This document shows positions 46,781 through 54,598 of a stretch of 64,000 bases of DNA, in pieces (positions within the stretch are counted from its first letter, which is position 1; the number at the start of each line of letters is the position of its first letter). The stretch lies in NCBI RefSeq assembly GCF_011759365.1, contig NZ_JAARLZ010000004.1, positions 186,001 to 250,000 on the forward strand. Direction: 5' to 3'. Origin of the DNA: Luteibacter anthropi (GTDB taxonomy: Bacteria; Pseudomonadota; Gammaproteobacteria; Xanthomonadales; Rhodanobacteraceae). The notes beneath the pieces were generated by a model. The model had not been told where the DNA came from, made no database searches, and saw only the letters and a list, made by a program, of their open reading frames with translations. The position numbers and the translations under genes are program-made.

Positions 46781-47749
46781 ATGGAAATCTTCAATCACAA
46801 CTCGAACTTCAACTTCCTCGGCCTGCGCAAGTACAGCATCGGCCTTGCGGTGTTGCTGATGGTTGCCTCGCTGGCCCTGATCGGCGTGCGCGGCTTCAAC
46901 TACGGGCAGGACTTCCTGGGCGGCGTGGCTGTGTCGGTGGCCTTCGATCATCCGGTCGATACCAATGACGTCCGCGTGGCCCTCGAAAAGAATGGCCTGG
47001 AAAATCCCCTGGTGCAGGCCGTGGGTGGCAATCGTGAAGTCACGGTGCGCCTCCAGCCCAAGGATGACAGCAAGCAGGCAGCCACCAACGAAAAGGGTGA
47101 CGAGGTGGCTTCCAAGGTAGCCGCCGACGTCGTCACCGCCATCAAGGTGGGCCGTCCCGACGCGACCATGAAGAGCTACTCCTTCGTTGGCCCGCAGGTG
47201 GGCGAGGAACTGCGTAGCGACGGCATCGTGGCCGTGATCTTCGTGATCGTCGGCATCATGGGCTATCTGTGGATCCGCTTCGAGAAGCGTTTCGCGATCG
47301 CCGCGCTGGCGACCGAAGTGCATGACGTCCTGGTCACCCTGGGTATCTTCGCCCTGACCCAGCGCGAGTTCGACCTGACGGTGCTGGCCTCGGTGCTGGC
47401 GGTGGTCGGTTACTCCATCAACGACAAGGTGGTGGTGTTCGACCGTGTTCGCGAACTGTTCCGGTCCAGCCGCAACGCCACGCCGGAAGAAGTGCTGAAC
47501 CGTTCGATCAACAGCACGCTGTCGCGAACCATCATCACCTCGCTGTTCACCGGTATCACCATGGCGGCGCTGTTCTTCATCGGCGGCCCGGTGGTTCACG
47601 GCTTCGCCATCACGATGCTCATCGGCATCCTGGTGGGCACGCTGTCGTCCATCTTCGTCGCCAGCCCGATCCTCCTGTGGCTGGGCGTGTCCAAGCAGGA
47701 CCTCATGCCGCGCACCAAGGAAGATCCGGAACTGGAGCGTCGCCCGTAA
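46781..47749 (+). CDS. secF: Protein translocase subunit SecF
   Basis: 322 residues, six membrane helices. RGFNYGQDFLGGVAVSV near residues 33-49 and VVGYSINDKVVVFDRVREL (the SecF signature) near 207-225 are the family hallmarks. It lies 13 nt after secD and is followed by a strong terminator, so it closes the operon. Confidence 0.97.
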   Translation: MEIFNHNSNFNFLGLRKYSIGLAVLLMVASLALIGVRGFNYGQDFLGGVAVSVAFDHPVDTNDVRVALEKNGLENPLVQAVGGNREVTVRLQPKDDSKQAATNEKGDEVASKVAADVVTAIKVGRPDATMKSYSFVGPQVGEELRSDGIVAVIFVIVGIMGYLWIRFEKRFAIAALATEVHDVLVTLGIFALTQREFDLTVLASVLAVVGYSINDKVVVFDRVRELFRSSRNATPEEVLNRSINSTLSRTIITSLFTGITMAALFFIGGPVVHGFAITMLIGILVGTLSSIFVASPILLWLGVSKQDLMPRTKEDPELERRP

Positions 47750-47767
47750 CAGGGCGTGTCTCCGGGC

Positions 47768-47800
47768 AAAGAAAAACCCGCCATCGGCGGGTTTTTCTTT
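47768..47800. terminator. Bidirectional intrinsic terminator after secF
   Basis: A perfect 15-bp stem, AAAGAAAAACCCGCC with its complement, around the 3-nt loop ATC (47783-47785). T-rich tails appear on both strands, so it also serves the convergent small gene at 47826. Confidence 0.93.
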
Positions 47801-47825
47801 GCGGTCACGACCTCGTCCCTGAGAT

Positions 47826-48065
47826 TCAGTGGTCGTCGCCATCCTCGAGGGCGCCTTCGGTGTCGTTGGCCAGAGTGACCACGACATAGGCGGACCCGAC
47901 GAGTGAAGCGCACAACCAGGCGTATACCATCTGGATCGCCGTGCGAGGAATCGCGGCGGCTACCCTCGGCGTAAGCGCCAGGCCAACGAGGCCGACGATC
48001 GCGAGGATGGCGGCGGCGGCCCACGCCAGGCGCCGGGATGGCGACGTGGTGGTGGTGACGTTCAT
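47826..48065 (-). CDS. Small two-helix membrane protein of unknown function
   Basis: 79 residues: a short basic start, helix 1 (LAWAAAAILAIVGLVGLAL, about 13-31), a loop, helix 2 (IQMVYAWLCASLVGSAYVVV, about 42-61) and an acidic tail (NDTEGALEDGDDH). I chose the ATG at 48065; the frame is open much further upstream but across the divergent promoter region. An inverted repeat at 48129-48146 lies 64 bp upstream. Function unknown. Confidence 0.65.
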   Translation of the reverse strand: MNVTTTTSPSRRLAWAAAAILAIVGLVGLALTPRVAAAIPRTAIQMVYAWLCASLVGSAYVVVTLANDTEGALEDGDDH

Positions 48066-48128
48066 GGTGTTCAGCTGCCCCTGTTTGTTTCGTGTCACAC
48101 CGCGTGAAGGATGCGTGACGGTGCTTGA

Positions 48129-48146
48129 TGTAGGAAATACCCTACA
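48129..48146. promoter_or_regulatory. Inverted-repeat operator candidate TGTAGG-N6-CCTACA
   Basis: A 6-6-6 inverted repeat in the 203-bp divergent region between two small unknown genes. Its core, TAGGAAATACCCTA, resembles the binding sites of FixJ/LuxR-type response regulators, loosely the RcsAB box. The resemblance is only by eye. Confidence 0.4.
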
Positions 48147-48268
48147 AAAACTTGCGCGGCAAGTGCCAAAAACCTGAACGATGCCCTTGCTATTTTCATG
48201 TGCTTCTTGCAGGACGAATGGCAAATTCCTGCCTGCTTTGAATTTTTTTCTTTTTGAGGTCCCCATCG

Positions 48269-48604
48269 ATGGCTGAGCGCTCATTTCCCGGTTTCACACT
48301 TCGCAGCAGCGCCACCAGGGATGGGAGCCGCTTCAAGGCGCTTATATCCTCCCACCCCGTCGCGAGCGGGTTTCCCAGCTACTTCACCGTCTACGACAAC
48401 CGCAGCTTCCGGGAGGAATCGGTGGCCGCCGAAGCCGCTGAAAAGGCGCTCGGGCTTGTCCTGGAGGTGGATGAAGAAGGCACGCCGGTCTTCGCCGAGG
48501 GAGAAACCGGTTTTGACGACGACCGGCCCGGTGCCGGGCCCGGCGAAGAGGGCGACGAAGACGATGGTGAGAATGAGGACGACGAGGACGAGGGCAAGGA
48601 CTGA
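48269..48604 (+). CDS. Small protein with highly acidic C-terminal tail, unknown function
   Basis: 111 residues. The first 70 look globular (GFTLRSSATRDGSRFKALISSHPV...YFTVYDNRSFREESVAAEAAEKALGLVLEVDEEGTPVF); the last 30 are almost only Asp, Glu and Gly. GAGGT lies 8 nt before the ATG at 48269, preceded by a pyrimidine-rich run (48243-48255). No family recognised. It ends 9 bp from the convergent response-regulator gene. Confidence 0.65.
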   Translation: MAERSFPGFTLRSSATRDGSRFKALISSHPVASGFPSYFTVYDNRSFREESVAAEAAEKALGLVLEVDEEGTPVFAEGETGFDDDRPGAGPGEEGDEDDGENEDDEDEGKD

Positions 48605-48613
48605 ACCCTGCGC

Positions 48614-48988
48614 TCAGTGATGGGTGGTGCGCATCGCGTCTTCGACGGCCTTCAGCAGGCTGCGCCGGTCGTAAGGCTTGGGCAGGAACGGGGCCAGATC
48701 GCCCAGACGGTCGGCGGCGTGGAACGCGTCGCCCGACACCACCACGCAGCGCACCGGATTGCCCAGGCGCCGAAGTTCGCGAACGAGCTCGATGCCGTCC
48801 ATGTCGCCGGGCATGTTCACATCGGTGAGCACGAGCAGGATCTCCCGATGCAGGCCCAGCTCCACGAGCGCCTCGCGGGCGTTCATCGCGGTAAGCACGT
48901 CGTATCCCGCGGTCTCCAGGACGAAACTGGTGATGTCGAGGACGTTGCGATCATCTTCGACGACCAGAACGGGTCCTTTGGTGGCCAT
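48614..48988 (-). CDS. Single-domain response regulator (CheY-like receiver)
   Basis: 124 residues, receiver only: acidic pair EDD at 11-13, phosphoacceptor Asp56 in LVLTDVNMPG, Thr/Ser position in VVVSGDAF and Lys in PFLPKPYD near the end. There is no output domain. It is divergent from the histidine kinase at 49125, 136 bp away, so the two probably form a pair. Confidence 0.9.
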   Translation of the reverse strand: MATKGPVLVVEDDRNVLDITSFVLETAGYDVLTAMNAREALVELGLHREILLVLTDVNMPGDMDGIELVRELRRLGNPVRCVVVSGDAFHAADRLGDLAPFLPKPYDRRSLLKAVEDAMRTTHH

Positions 48989-49124
48989 GCCGGCTCCATG
49001 CGAGAACTTCGATAGCACTGTCCGCTTCCATGTGTCGGGATGGCGTGAGAGTGGTGCTTGACAGGTGAAGGGCCGGCGTTGCGTGATAGAGGTGTTCAGG
49101 GGGCAGACGAACGGCGGGCGAGTC

Positions 49125-50438
49125 ATGAGCGACTGGGAAGGACGGTACCGGCAATTCGTCGAGGCGTCGGCCGACTGCATGAAAGAACTGGATCGTGATG
49201 GCGTGATCCGGTTCGTATCGGGACTGGGGTGTGCTGCGCTGGCGCCGGATGGCCCGGAGCGGCTTATCGGTCGCCGCTGGGTCGATCTGTGGCCTGTGGA
49301 GGCGCGCGACATGGTGGCGCGGGCGCTGGATCGTGCCGCGACAGGTGATCGCGTGGACTTCGTAAGCGTCCGCGAAACCACGCTGGGAGCATCCCGCTGG
49401 TGGGAAGTGATGGTGGCGCCGGTGGTTGCGGGCGATGTCCTGGATCACTTCATCGTCATCAGTCGTGACGTCACCGAGCGGGTGCAGTTGCAGACAGCGC
49501 TGGAATCCATCAACGAATTGCTCCAGGACCGCCTGAACGAGTCCGTGGCCCGTTCGCTCAGTGCATCCACGCGTTACGGCACCTTGCTGGAGCGCCTGGA
49601 GTCCGAGCACGGCGCCCGGGAGGATGCGGAGAGCCGTCTTGCCGGTGTACGCGAGCAGCTGGACATGGCCCATAGTGCCCTCGACCTGGCCGAAGCCAGC
49701 GCCCGCCAGGCACAAAAACAGCATGCCATCGGGCAACTGGTAAGCGGCGTCGCCCACGACTTCAACAATATGTTGCAGACGGTCATCGTCAGCCTGTCCG
49801 GGCTGGAAGACGAGGCCACCAACCTCACGCCACGTCAGGGCCGGATGCTCTCCTATGCGATGGAGGGAGCCCGCCACGCCACGGCCCTCACCCGGCGTCT
49901 GCTCGCCTTCGCCCGCAACCAGCCGGAGCGCGCCGAGCCGGTGGAACTGGGCGAGCTGGTGAACAGCTTCGCCGACTTCGCACGTCATGCCATGGGCGGG
50001 CGGGTAGGGATACGGATCGAACGGCGGGACGGGGCGCTGCCCGTTTGGGCGGATCGTCACGCGCTGGAGCAGGCCCTGATGAATGTGTGCCTCAATGCAC
50101 GCGATGCGATGGGCAATGCAGGCGACATCCGGATCGAACTGGGTGAACGCCCGGCGGCCTTGCCCCATGAACGCACCTTGCGTGAATCAGCTTCGGGCGT
50201 GCAGGTGTACGTGAGCGTGGCCGATACCGGCGGCGGCATGCCCGAGGAAGTTCGCCAGCGCCTGTTCGAGCCCTATTTCACCACCAAGGAAGGGGGCTCC
50301 GGCCTCGGACTGGCCCAGGTCTACGGCACCATGGCACAGGTGGGCGGCGGGGTGGAGATCGAGAGCGAGGCGGGAATCGGCACGCGGATTCGGCTCGTTT
50401 TCCCAAGGTATCCGGGACCGCTCACACTGGCGGAGTGA
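49125..50438 (+). CDS. PAS-domain sensor histidine kinase
   Basis: 437 residues, no membrane helix, so a cytoplasmic sensor. PAS domain about residues 5-120 (ends VISRDVTERVQLQ), a coiled coil about 120-200, the H-box VSGVAHDFNNMLQ with phospho-His211, then the ATPase domain (NVCLNARDAMG, DTGGGMP, FTTKEGGSGLGLAQVYG). The HDFNN form resembles kinases that work with detached receivers. Likely partner: the divergent CheY-like protein at 48614-48988. motAB follows on the same strand. Confidence 0.9.
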   Translation: MSDWEGRYRQFVEASADCMKELDRDGVIRFVSGLGCAALAPDGPERLIGRRWVDLWPVEARDMVARALDRAATGDRVDFVSVRETTLGASRWWEVMVAPVVAGDVLDHFIVISRDVTERVQLQTALESINELLQDRLNESVARSLSASTRYGTLLERLESEHGAREDAESRLAGVREQLDMAHSALDLAEASARQAQKQHAIGQLVSGVAHDFNNMLQTVIVSLSGLEDEATNLTPRQGRMLSYAMEGARHATALTRRLLAFARNQPERAEPVELGELVNSFADFARHAMGGRVGIRIERRDGALPVWADRHALEQALMNVCLNARDAMGNAGDIRIELGERPAALPHERTLRESASGVQVYVSVADTGGGMPEEVRQRLFEPYFTTKEGGSGLGLAQVYGTMAQVGGGVEIESEAGIGTRIRLVFPRYPGPLTLAE

Positions 50439-50519
50439 TTCATGGACAAATCGTGATGGAATTCCTCAATTTGGCGAGCAACCAGCCGATAACGGAAACG
50501 ACTGGGAGGAAGTGAAGTC

Positions 50520-51374
50520 ATGTTGGTCATTATCGGTTCGATTATCGTCCTGGTCTCGGTGCTGGGTGGCTATGTTCTTTCGCACGGCACCATCGGGGCG
50601 CTGTGGCAACCTTACGAATTGCTGATCATCTTCGGCGCGGCCCTGGGTGCGTTCATCAGCGCCAACCCGCTGGATATCGTGAAGCGCTCCGCCAGCGAAG
50701 CCCTGGCCCTGTTCAAGGGGCCGAAGTACCGTAAGCAGGATTACGTGGACCTGCTGTCCCTGCTCTATGACATCTTCACCAAGATGCGCAAGGAAGGGCA
50801 GCTCGGCATGGAGGCCCACATCGAGGACCCGGCGAACAGCACGCTGTTCTCCGCGTACCCGAGGTTGATCGCAGAACACCACCTCATCGATTTCATCACC
50901 GACTGCCTGCGCCTGATCGTGGGCGGCAGCATGGACCCGCTTGAGCTGGAGCAGCTGCTGGAAGTGGAGCTGGAAACCCACCACCACGAGGCGCTGGCAC
51001 CGGCGCTGGCGGTGCAGAAGATGGCTGACGCGCTGCCGGGCTTCGGCATCGTGGCGGCCGTGCTGGGTATCGTCATCACGATGCAGGCCATCGAGGGTGA
51101 CACCGCGATGATTGGCCTGCACATCGCCGGCGCGCTGGTCGGCACCTTCCTGGGCATCCTGCTGTCCTATGGTTTCATCGGGCCGCTTTCGGCCGCGATG
51201 GAGTCGCGGGTGAACACCGACGGCAAGGCATTCGAATGCGTGAAGGTCGGGCTGATGGCCAACCTTCGCGGCTACAACCCCATGGTGGCGGTGGAATTCG
51301 CACGAAAGTCGCTGCACTCGGGCTCGCGCCCGAGCTTCCAGGATCTGGAAACGCACCTGAAGGGTGCCCGGTAA
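50520..51374 (+). CDS. motA: Flagellar motor stator protein MotA
   Basis: 284 residues, four membrane helices (first at residues 2-22, second near 33-50, the last two between about 170 and 225). The cytoplasmic loop carries the charged residues that meet FliG; PGFGIVAAVLGIVITM and GTFLGILLSYGFIGPL are family marks. motB begins 6 nt downstream. Confidence 0.95.
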   Translation: MLVIIGSIIVLVSVLGGYVLSHGTIGALWQPYELLIIFGAALGAFISANPLDIVKRSASEALALFKGPKYRKQDYVDLLSLLYDIFTKMRKEGQLGMEAHIEDPANSTLFSAYPRLIAEHHLIDFITDCLRLIVGGSMDPLELEQLLEVELETHHHEALAPALAVQKMADALPGFGIVAAVLGIVITMQAIEGDTAMIGLHIAGALVGTFLGILLSYGFIGPLSAAMESRVNTDGKAFECVKVGLMANLRGYNPMVAVEFARKSLHSGSRPSFQDLETHLKGAR

Positions 51375-51380
51375 GTCGTC

Positions 51381-52379
51381 ATGAGCGAGCTGAAGCAGGT
51401 TGTCATCATCCGGCGTCGGCGCAAGGGCGGCCATGGTCACCATGGCGGTGCCTGGAAGGTCGCCTATGCCGACTTCGTCACGGCCATGATGGCGTTCTTC
51501 CTTGTGATGTGGCTGGTGGGCGCGGGTACGAAGCAGCAGCGTGCCGCCGTGTCGGAATACTTCAAGAATCCCAGTATGACGCAGGGGCAATCCACCATGG
51601 CGCCGTCGGGAAAACTGGGGCCGGGTGGGGCGAGCACGAGCATGATCAAGCTCGGCGGCGCGATGGACCTGCCCAAGGGTCCGGGCGACCAGCAGGCGTT
51701 TGCCAAGCCCACCGACGCCGATGTGGATCGCCTGGCGAAGGAGAAGGAAAAGAAACGCCTCGAACAGCTGATGAAGGATCTCGAGGACGCCATCGCCAAG
51801 AGCCAGGCCATGGCTCCCTACAAGGATCAGTTGCTGCTCGATATCACGTCCGAAGGCCTGCGCATCCAGATCGTCGACAAGCAGAACCGTCCGATGTTCG
51901 ATACGGGCAGCGGCGCGCTGAAGGTCTACACCGTGCAGATCCTTCACGAACTGGCCGGCTTCATCAATCAGGTGCCGAACCAGATCAGTATTTCAGGACA
52001 TACGGACAATGCGCGGTATGTCCGTGCCGACAGTGCCTATGGCAATTGGGAACTGTCCGCCGACCGTGCCAATGCGGCGCGTCGCACCCTGGTGGAAGGC
52101 GGCATGCAGGCGGAAAAAGTCGCCCGCGTGGTGGGCCTTGCCGCGTCCGTACCCTTTGACAAGACCGATCCGTCATCGGCAGTGAATCGTCGCATCAGCA
52201 TCGTGGTGATGACCCAGCAGGCGGCCAGGGCCGCGGCCGAAGTGGCCGGTGAGCCCGCGCCTTCGGATACACCGCGGGCACAGGGCGGCTCCCAGGCCGG
52301 AGCCCGTGGTGACCCCGCAGCGACGGCTCCTCCGATCGGCACGGCCGCGGTGTCTCTGCGGATGGCACACAACGGCTGA
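51381..52379 (+). CDS. motB: Flagellar motor stator protein MotB
   Basis: 332 residues. A short basic cytoplasmic start (RRRRKGGHGHHGG), one membrane helix with the proton-binding Asp in YADFVTAMMAFFLVMWLVG (residues 31-49), a plug/linker segment, then an OmpA-like peptidoglycan-binding domain (ISGHTDNARYV...WELSADRANAARRTLVEGG). An Ala/Pro/Gly-rich tail of about 50 residues follows. Confidence 0.95.
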   Translation: MSELKQVVIIRRRRKGGHGHHGGAWKVAYADFVTAMMAFFLVMWLVGAGTKQQRAAVSEYFKNPSMTQGQSTMAPSGKLGPGGASTSMIKLGGAMDLPKGPGDQQAFAKPTDADVDRLAKEKEKKRLEQLMKDLEDAIAKSQAMAPYKDQLLLDITSEGLRIQIVDKQNRPMFDTGSGALKVYTVQILHELAGFINQVPNQISISGHTDNARYVRADSAYGNWELSADRANAARRTLVEGGMQAEKVARVVGLAASVPFDKTDPSSAVNRRISIVVMTQQAARAAAEVAGEPAPSDTPRAQGGSQAGARGDPAATAPPIGTAAVSLRMAHNG

Positions 52380-52392
52380 GTGGCCTGACTGA

Positions 52393-52410
52393 CGAATGGA
52401 CGTCCATTCG
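52393..52410. promoter_or_regulatory. Perfect 18-bp palindrome downstream of motB
   Basis: CGAATGGACGTCCATTCG is its own complement with no loop, so it looks like a dimeric DNA-binding site rather than an RNA hairpin. It lies 14 bp after motB and 100 bp before the next small gene. Confidence 0.5.
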
Positions 52411-52510
52411 CCATCGGCCGTGATCGTGCCGTCTTCGGCCCGCAACGACCGCCACTTGCAACGGTCATCTTCCCCCGTCAGTATCGGTTGCCTGGGGGAG
52501 GAAAACCGCA

Positions 52511-52738
52511 GTGGACAATCACAGCAAGTTTCGTGTGGTGGCCAAAGCCGTAAAACATCACGGCGATGAAGGCCACGTGTTCTACCGTTCGAGCTACCGT
52601 ATCCTCGATCACATCGGTGAAGAAATCGATGCCTGTGATGGTGCGGTGGATCATCCCGATGTCACCAGCGCTTATAACGAAGCGTTTGCGCTGGGTCGCG
52701 AGCGATTGCGTGAGCTGGCCGCGGAATCGGTGCCGTGA
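52511..52738 (+). CDS. Small conserved-looking protein of unknown function
   Basis: 75 residues starting at GTG with a very strong GGGGGAGG ribosome site, which is the main reason for believing it. The composition is mixed and soluble (FRVVAKAVKHHGDEGHVFYRSSYRILDHIGEEIDACDGAVDHPDVTSAY split over two strands and helices). No family recognised. The 18-bp palindrome lies upstream. It is convergent with murU (9-bp gap). Confidence 0.65.
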   Translation: MDNHSKFRVVAKAVKHHGDEGHVFYRSSYRILDHIGEEIDACDGAVDHPDVTSAYNEAFALGRERLRELAAESVP

Positions 52739-52747
52739 CGTAGCGGA

Positions 52748-53428
52748 TCAGTTGCCTGCGACGATATCGCGCAGTTCTTCCAGCTGCGCCGGCGTACCCA
52801 CATTGCGCCAGAATCCCGTGTACTTTTCCGCGGAAAGCTGCCCTTGCGCGATGGCGCGTCGATACATCGGACCCAGCTTGAACGCGCCGGGTGCTTCACC
52901 CGCCACCAGTGCGGGACGATAGACGCCGATGTTGCCGAACGTCAGTCGCTCTGCGCCGGCGGGTGCGTTTTCGTCATGCAGGCGACCTGCGTATAGCGAG
53001 AAGTCGCCTTCCGGATGAAACGCCGGATTCGGCACCATCACCAGATGGGCCAGGCCATCGGGCTCATGCGGCAAGGTGGCGTAATCGACATCGCTCCATA
53101 TATCCGCGCTCACCACGATGAATGGCGCGGTGCCCAGCAGCGGAAGTGCCTTGAGCATGCCGCCGCCGGTTTCCAGTGGTTCCGGCCCTTCATAGGAATA
53201 GCGGATACGCACGCCCCATTGCGCACCATCGCCCAGTGTTTCGGGAAACCGGTCCGCGAGATGCGCCGTATTGATGACGATATAGTTGACGCCGATCGCC
53301 GCAAGCTTCTCGATGTGATGCACGATCAGCGGCTTGCCATGCACCTCGAGCAGCGGCTTGGGCGTGGCATCGGTGAGCGGACGCATGCGTTCGCCGCGCC
53401 CCGCTGCCAGGATGAGTGCATGCCTCAT
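52748..53428 (-). CDS. murU: N-acetylmuramate alpha-1-phosphate uridylyltransferase
   Basis: 226 residues. Nucleotidyltransferase start ALILAAGRGERMRPLTDATPKPLLEVHGKPLI, with VVSADIWSDVDY for the metal Asp and FWRNVGTPAQLEEL at the end. Makes UDP-MurNAc from MurNAc 1-phosphate in the AmgK-MurU cell-wall recycling route, which bypasses MurA and so gives intrinsic fosfomycin tolerance in Pseudomonas. Overlaps amgK by 4 nt. Confidence 0.92.
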   Translation of the reverse strand: MRHALILAAGRGERMRPLTDATPKPLLEVHGKPLIVHHIEKLAAIGVNYIVINTAHLADRFPETLGDGAQWGVRIRYSYEGPEPLETGGGMLKALPLLGTAPFIVVSADIWSDVDYATLPHEPDGLAHLVMVPNPAFHPEGDFSLYAGRLHDENAPAGAERLTFGNIGVYRPALVAGEAPGAFKLGPMYRRAIAQGQLSAEKYTGFWRNVGTPAQLEELRDIVAGN

Positions 53429-54438
53429 GCCGGGTTGGCCATCCGGATGTCGCGTCCGCCAATCTTCGCTTCGATGAGATCGGCGAGCGGCGCCGTATCG
53501 GCATGACGCCGCGCCGTGTCCAGTACATATCGCAGTACACGGGGAAGATCGGCAAGGTAGCCCGGTTTGCCGTCGCGATAACAAAGCCGGCAGAACAGGC
53601 CGAGAATCTTGATGTGACGCTGCAGGCCGGTAAGGTCGAACCAGCGACGGAAACGGTCGGTGTCCACCGTTTCGTCGAGCATGCGCGCATCGAGCAGGCG
53701 CAGGCGATACGCCTCGACCCAGCCTTCCACCTGTTCGTTGTCCCATACGATGTAGGCATCGCGCAGCAGCGACGCGAGATCGTAGGTGATCGGGCCCGAC
53801 ATGGCGCCCTGGAAATCGATGACACCGGGAGAGCGTTCTTCCGTCACCAGCAGGTTGCGGCTGTGGTAGTCGCGATGCATGAAGGCGCGAGGCTGCTCTG
53901 CAATGGTGCGCATGATGGTGCTGAACGCATTCTCGATGACATCCCAGTCGCCGCACGCCAGCGATACACCAAGATGCTTTTCCAGCAGCCAGCTGGGCAT
54001 CAGTTCCATTTCCATGGTCTGCCAGGCGTGGTCGAAGGCGGGCAGGCCGCTGGTATCCACGTGCATCTGCATGCGCAGCAACGCGTCGAGCGCTTCGCCG
54101 TAAAGTGCATCCACCGTGCCCTCGTTCAACTCGGGCAGGAAGGTGCGGGTGCCGAGGTCCTCGATGAGCAGGAATCCCTGCTCCAGATCAGCCACCATTA
54201 CCGTCGGCGTATGCAGCCCGGCGCCATGGAGGCGCTTGCCGATCTCCACCCAGGGGGCGGGGTTTTCCTTCTCTGGCGGGGAGTCCATCACGATGACCGG
54301 CTGGCCGTCGACGTAGCCGCGCCAGTAGCTGCGGAAACTGGCGTCCGCGGAGGCGGGTTCCAGGTCGAGGGAGGGCAGGCCGGTGGCGTGGCGGGCCCAG
54401 GCCAGGCGCGCGGCGGAGCGATCGTCGGTGGCGGTCAT
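53425..54438 (-). CDS. amgK: Anomeric MurNAc/GlcNAc kinase AmgK
   Basis: 337 residues of the aminoglycoside-phosphotransferase fold: FLLIEDLGTRTF (nucleotide hinge), catalytic loop FMHRDYHSRNLLV (about 182-194) and metal Asp in GVIDFQGAMSGP. Phosphorylates MurNAc at C1 for MurU, its overlapping neighbour; the pairing makes the assignment firm, as the fold alone would suggest only a generic kinase. Confidence 0.92.
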   Translation of the reverse strand: MTATDDRSAARLAWARHATGLPSLDLEPASADASFRSYWRGYVDGQPVIVMDSPPEKENPAPWVEIGKRLHGAGLHTPTVMVADLEQGFLLIEDLGTRTFLPELNEGTVDALYGEALDALLRMQMHVDTSGLPAFDHAWQTMEMELMPSWLLEKHLGVSLACGDWDVIENAFSTIMRTIAEQPRAFMHRDYHSRNLLVTEERSPGVIDFQGAMSGPITYDLASLLRDAYIVWDNEQVEGWVEAYRLRLLDARMLDETVDTDRFRRWFDLTGLQRHIKILGLFCRLCYRDGKPGYLADLPRVLRYVLDTARRHADTAPLADLIEAKIGGRDIRMANPA

Positions 54439-54598
54439 GCAGCGGATCGTAGCGGATGTGGGGCGCGAGCTTAGAGGGTTTGCCGGTCACTGTCATAGCC
54501 GGGTCGTGGCGCCGCAGGGGCCGGGCTCCCCCGTCTGGTGGTACTAAGGCGGCGCTCCGGCGTGTACGCTTCGTTTCTTTTGGAAGCCCGGGCGCCTC

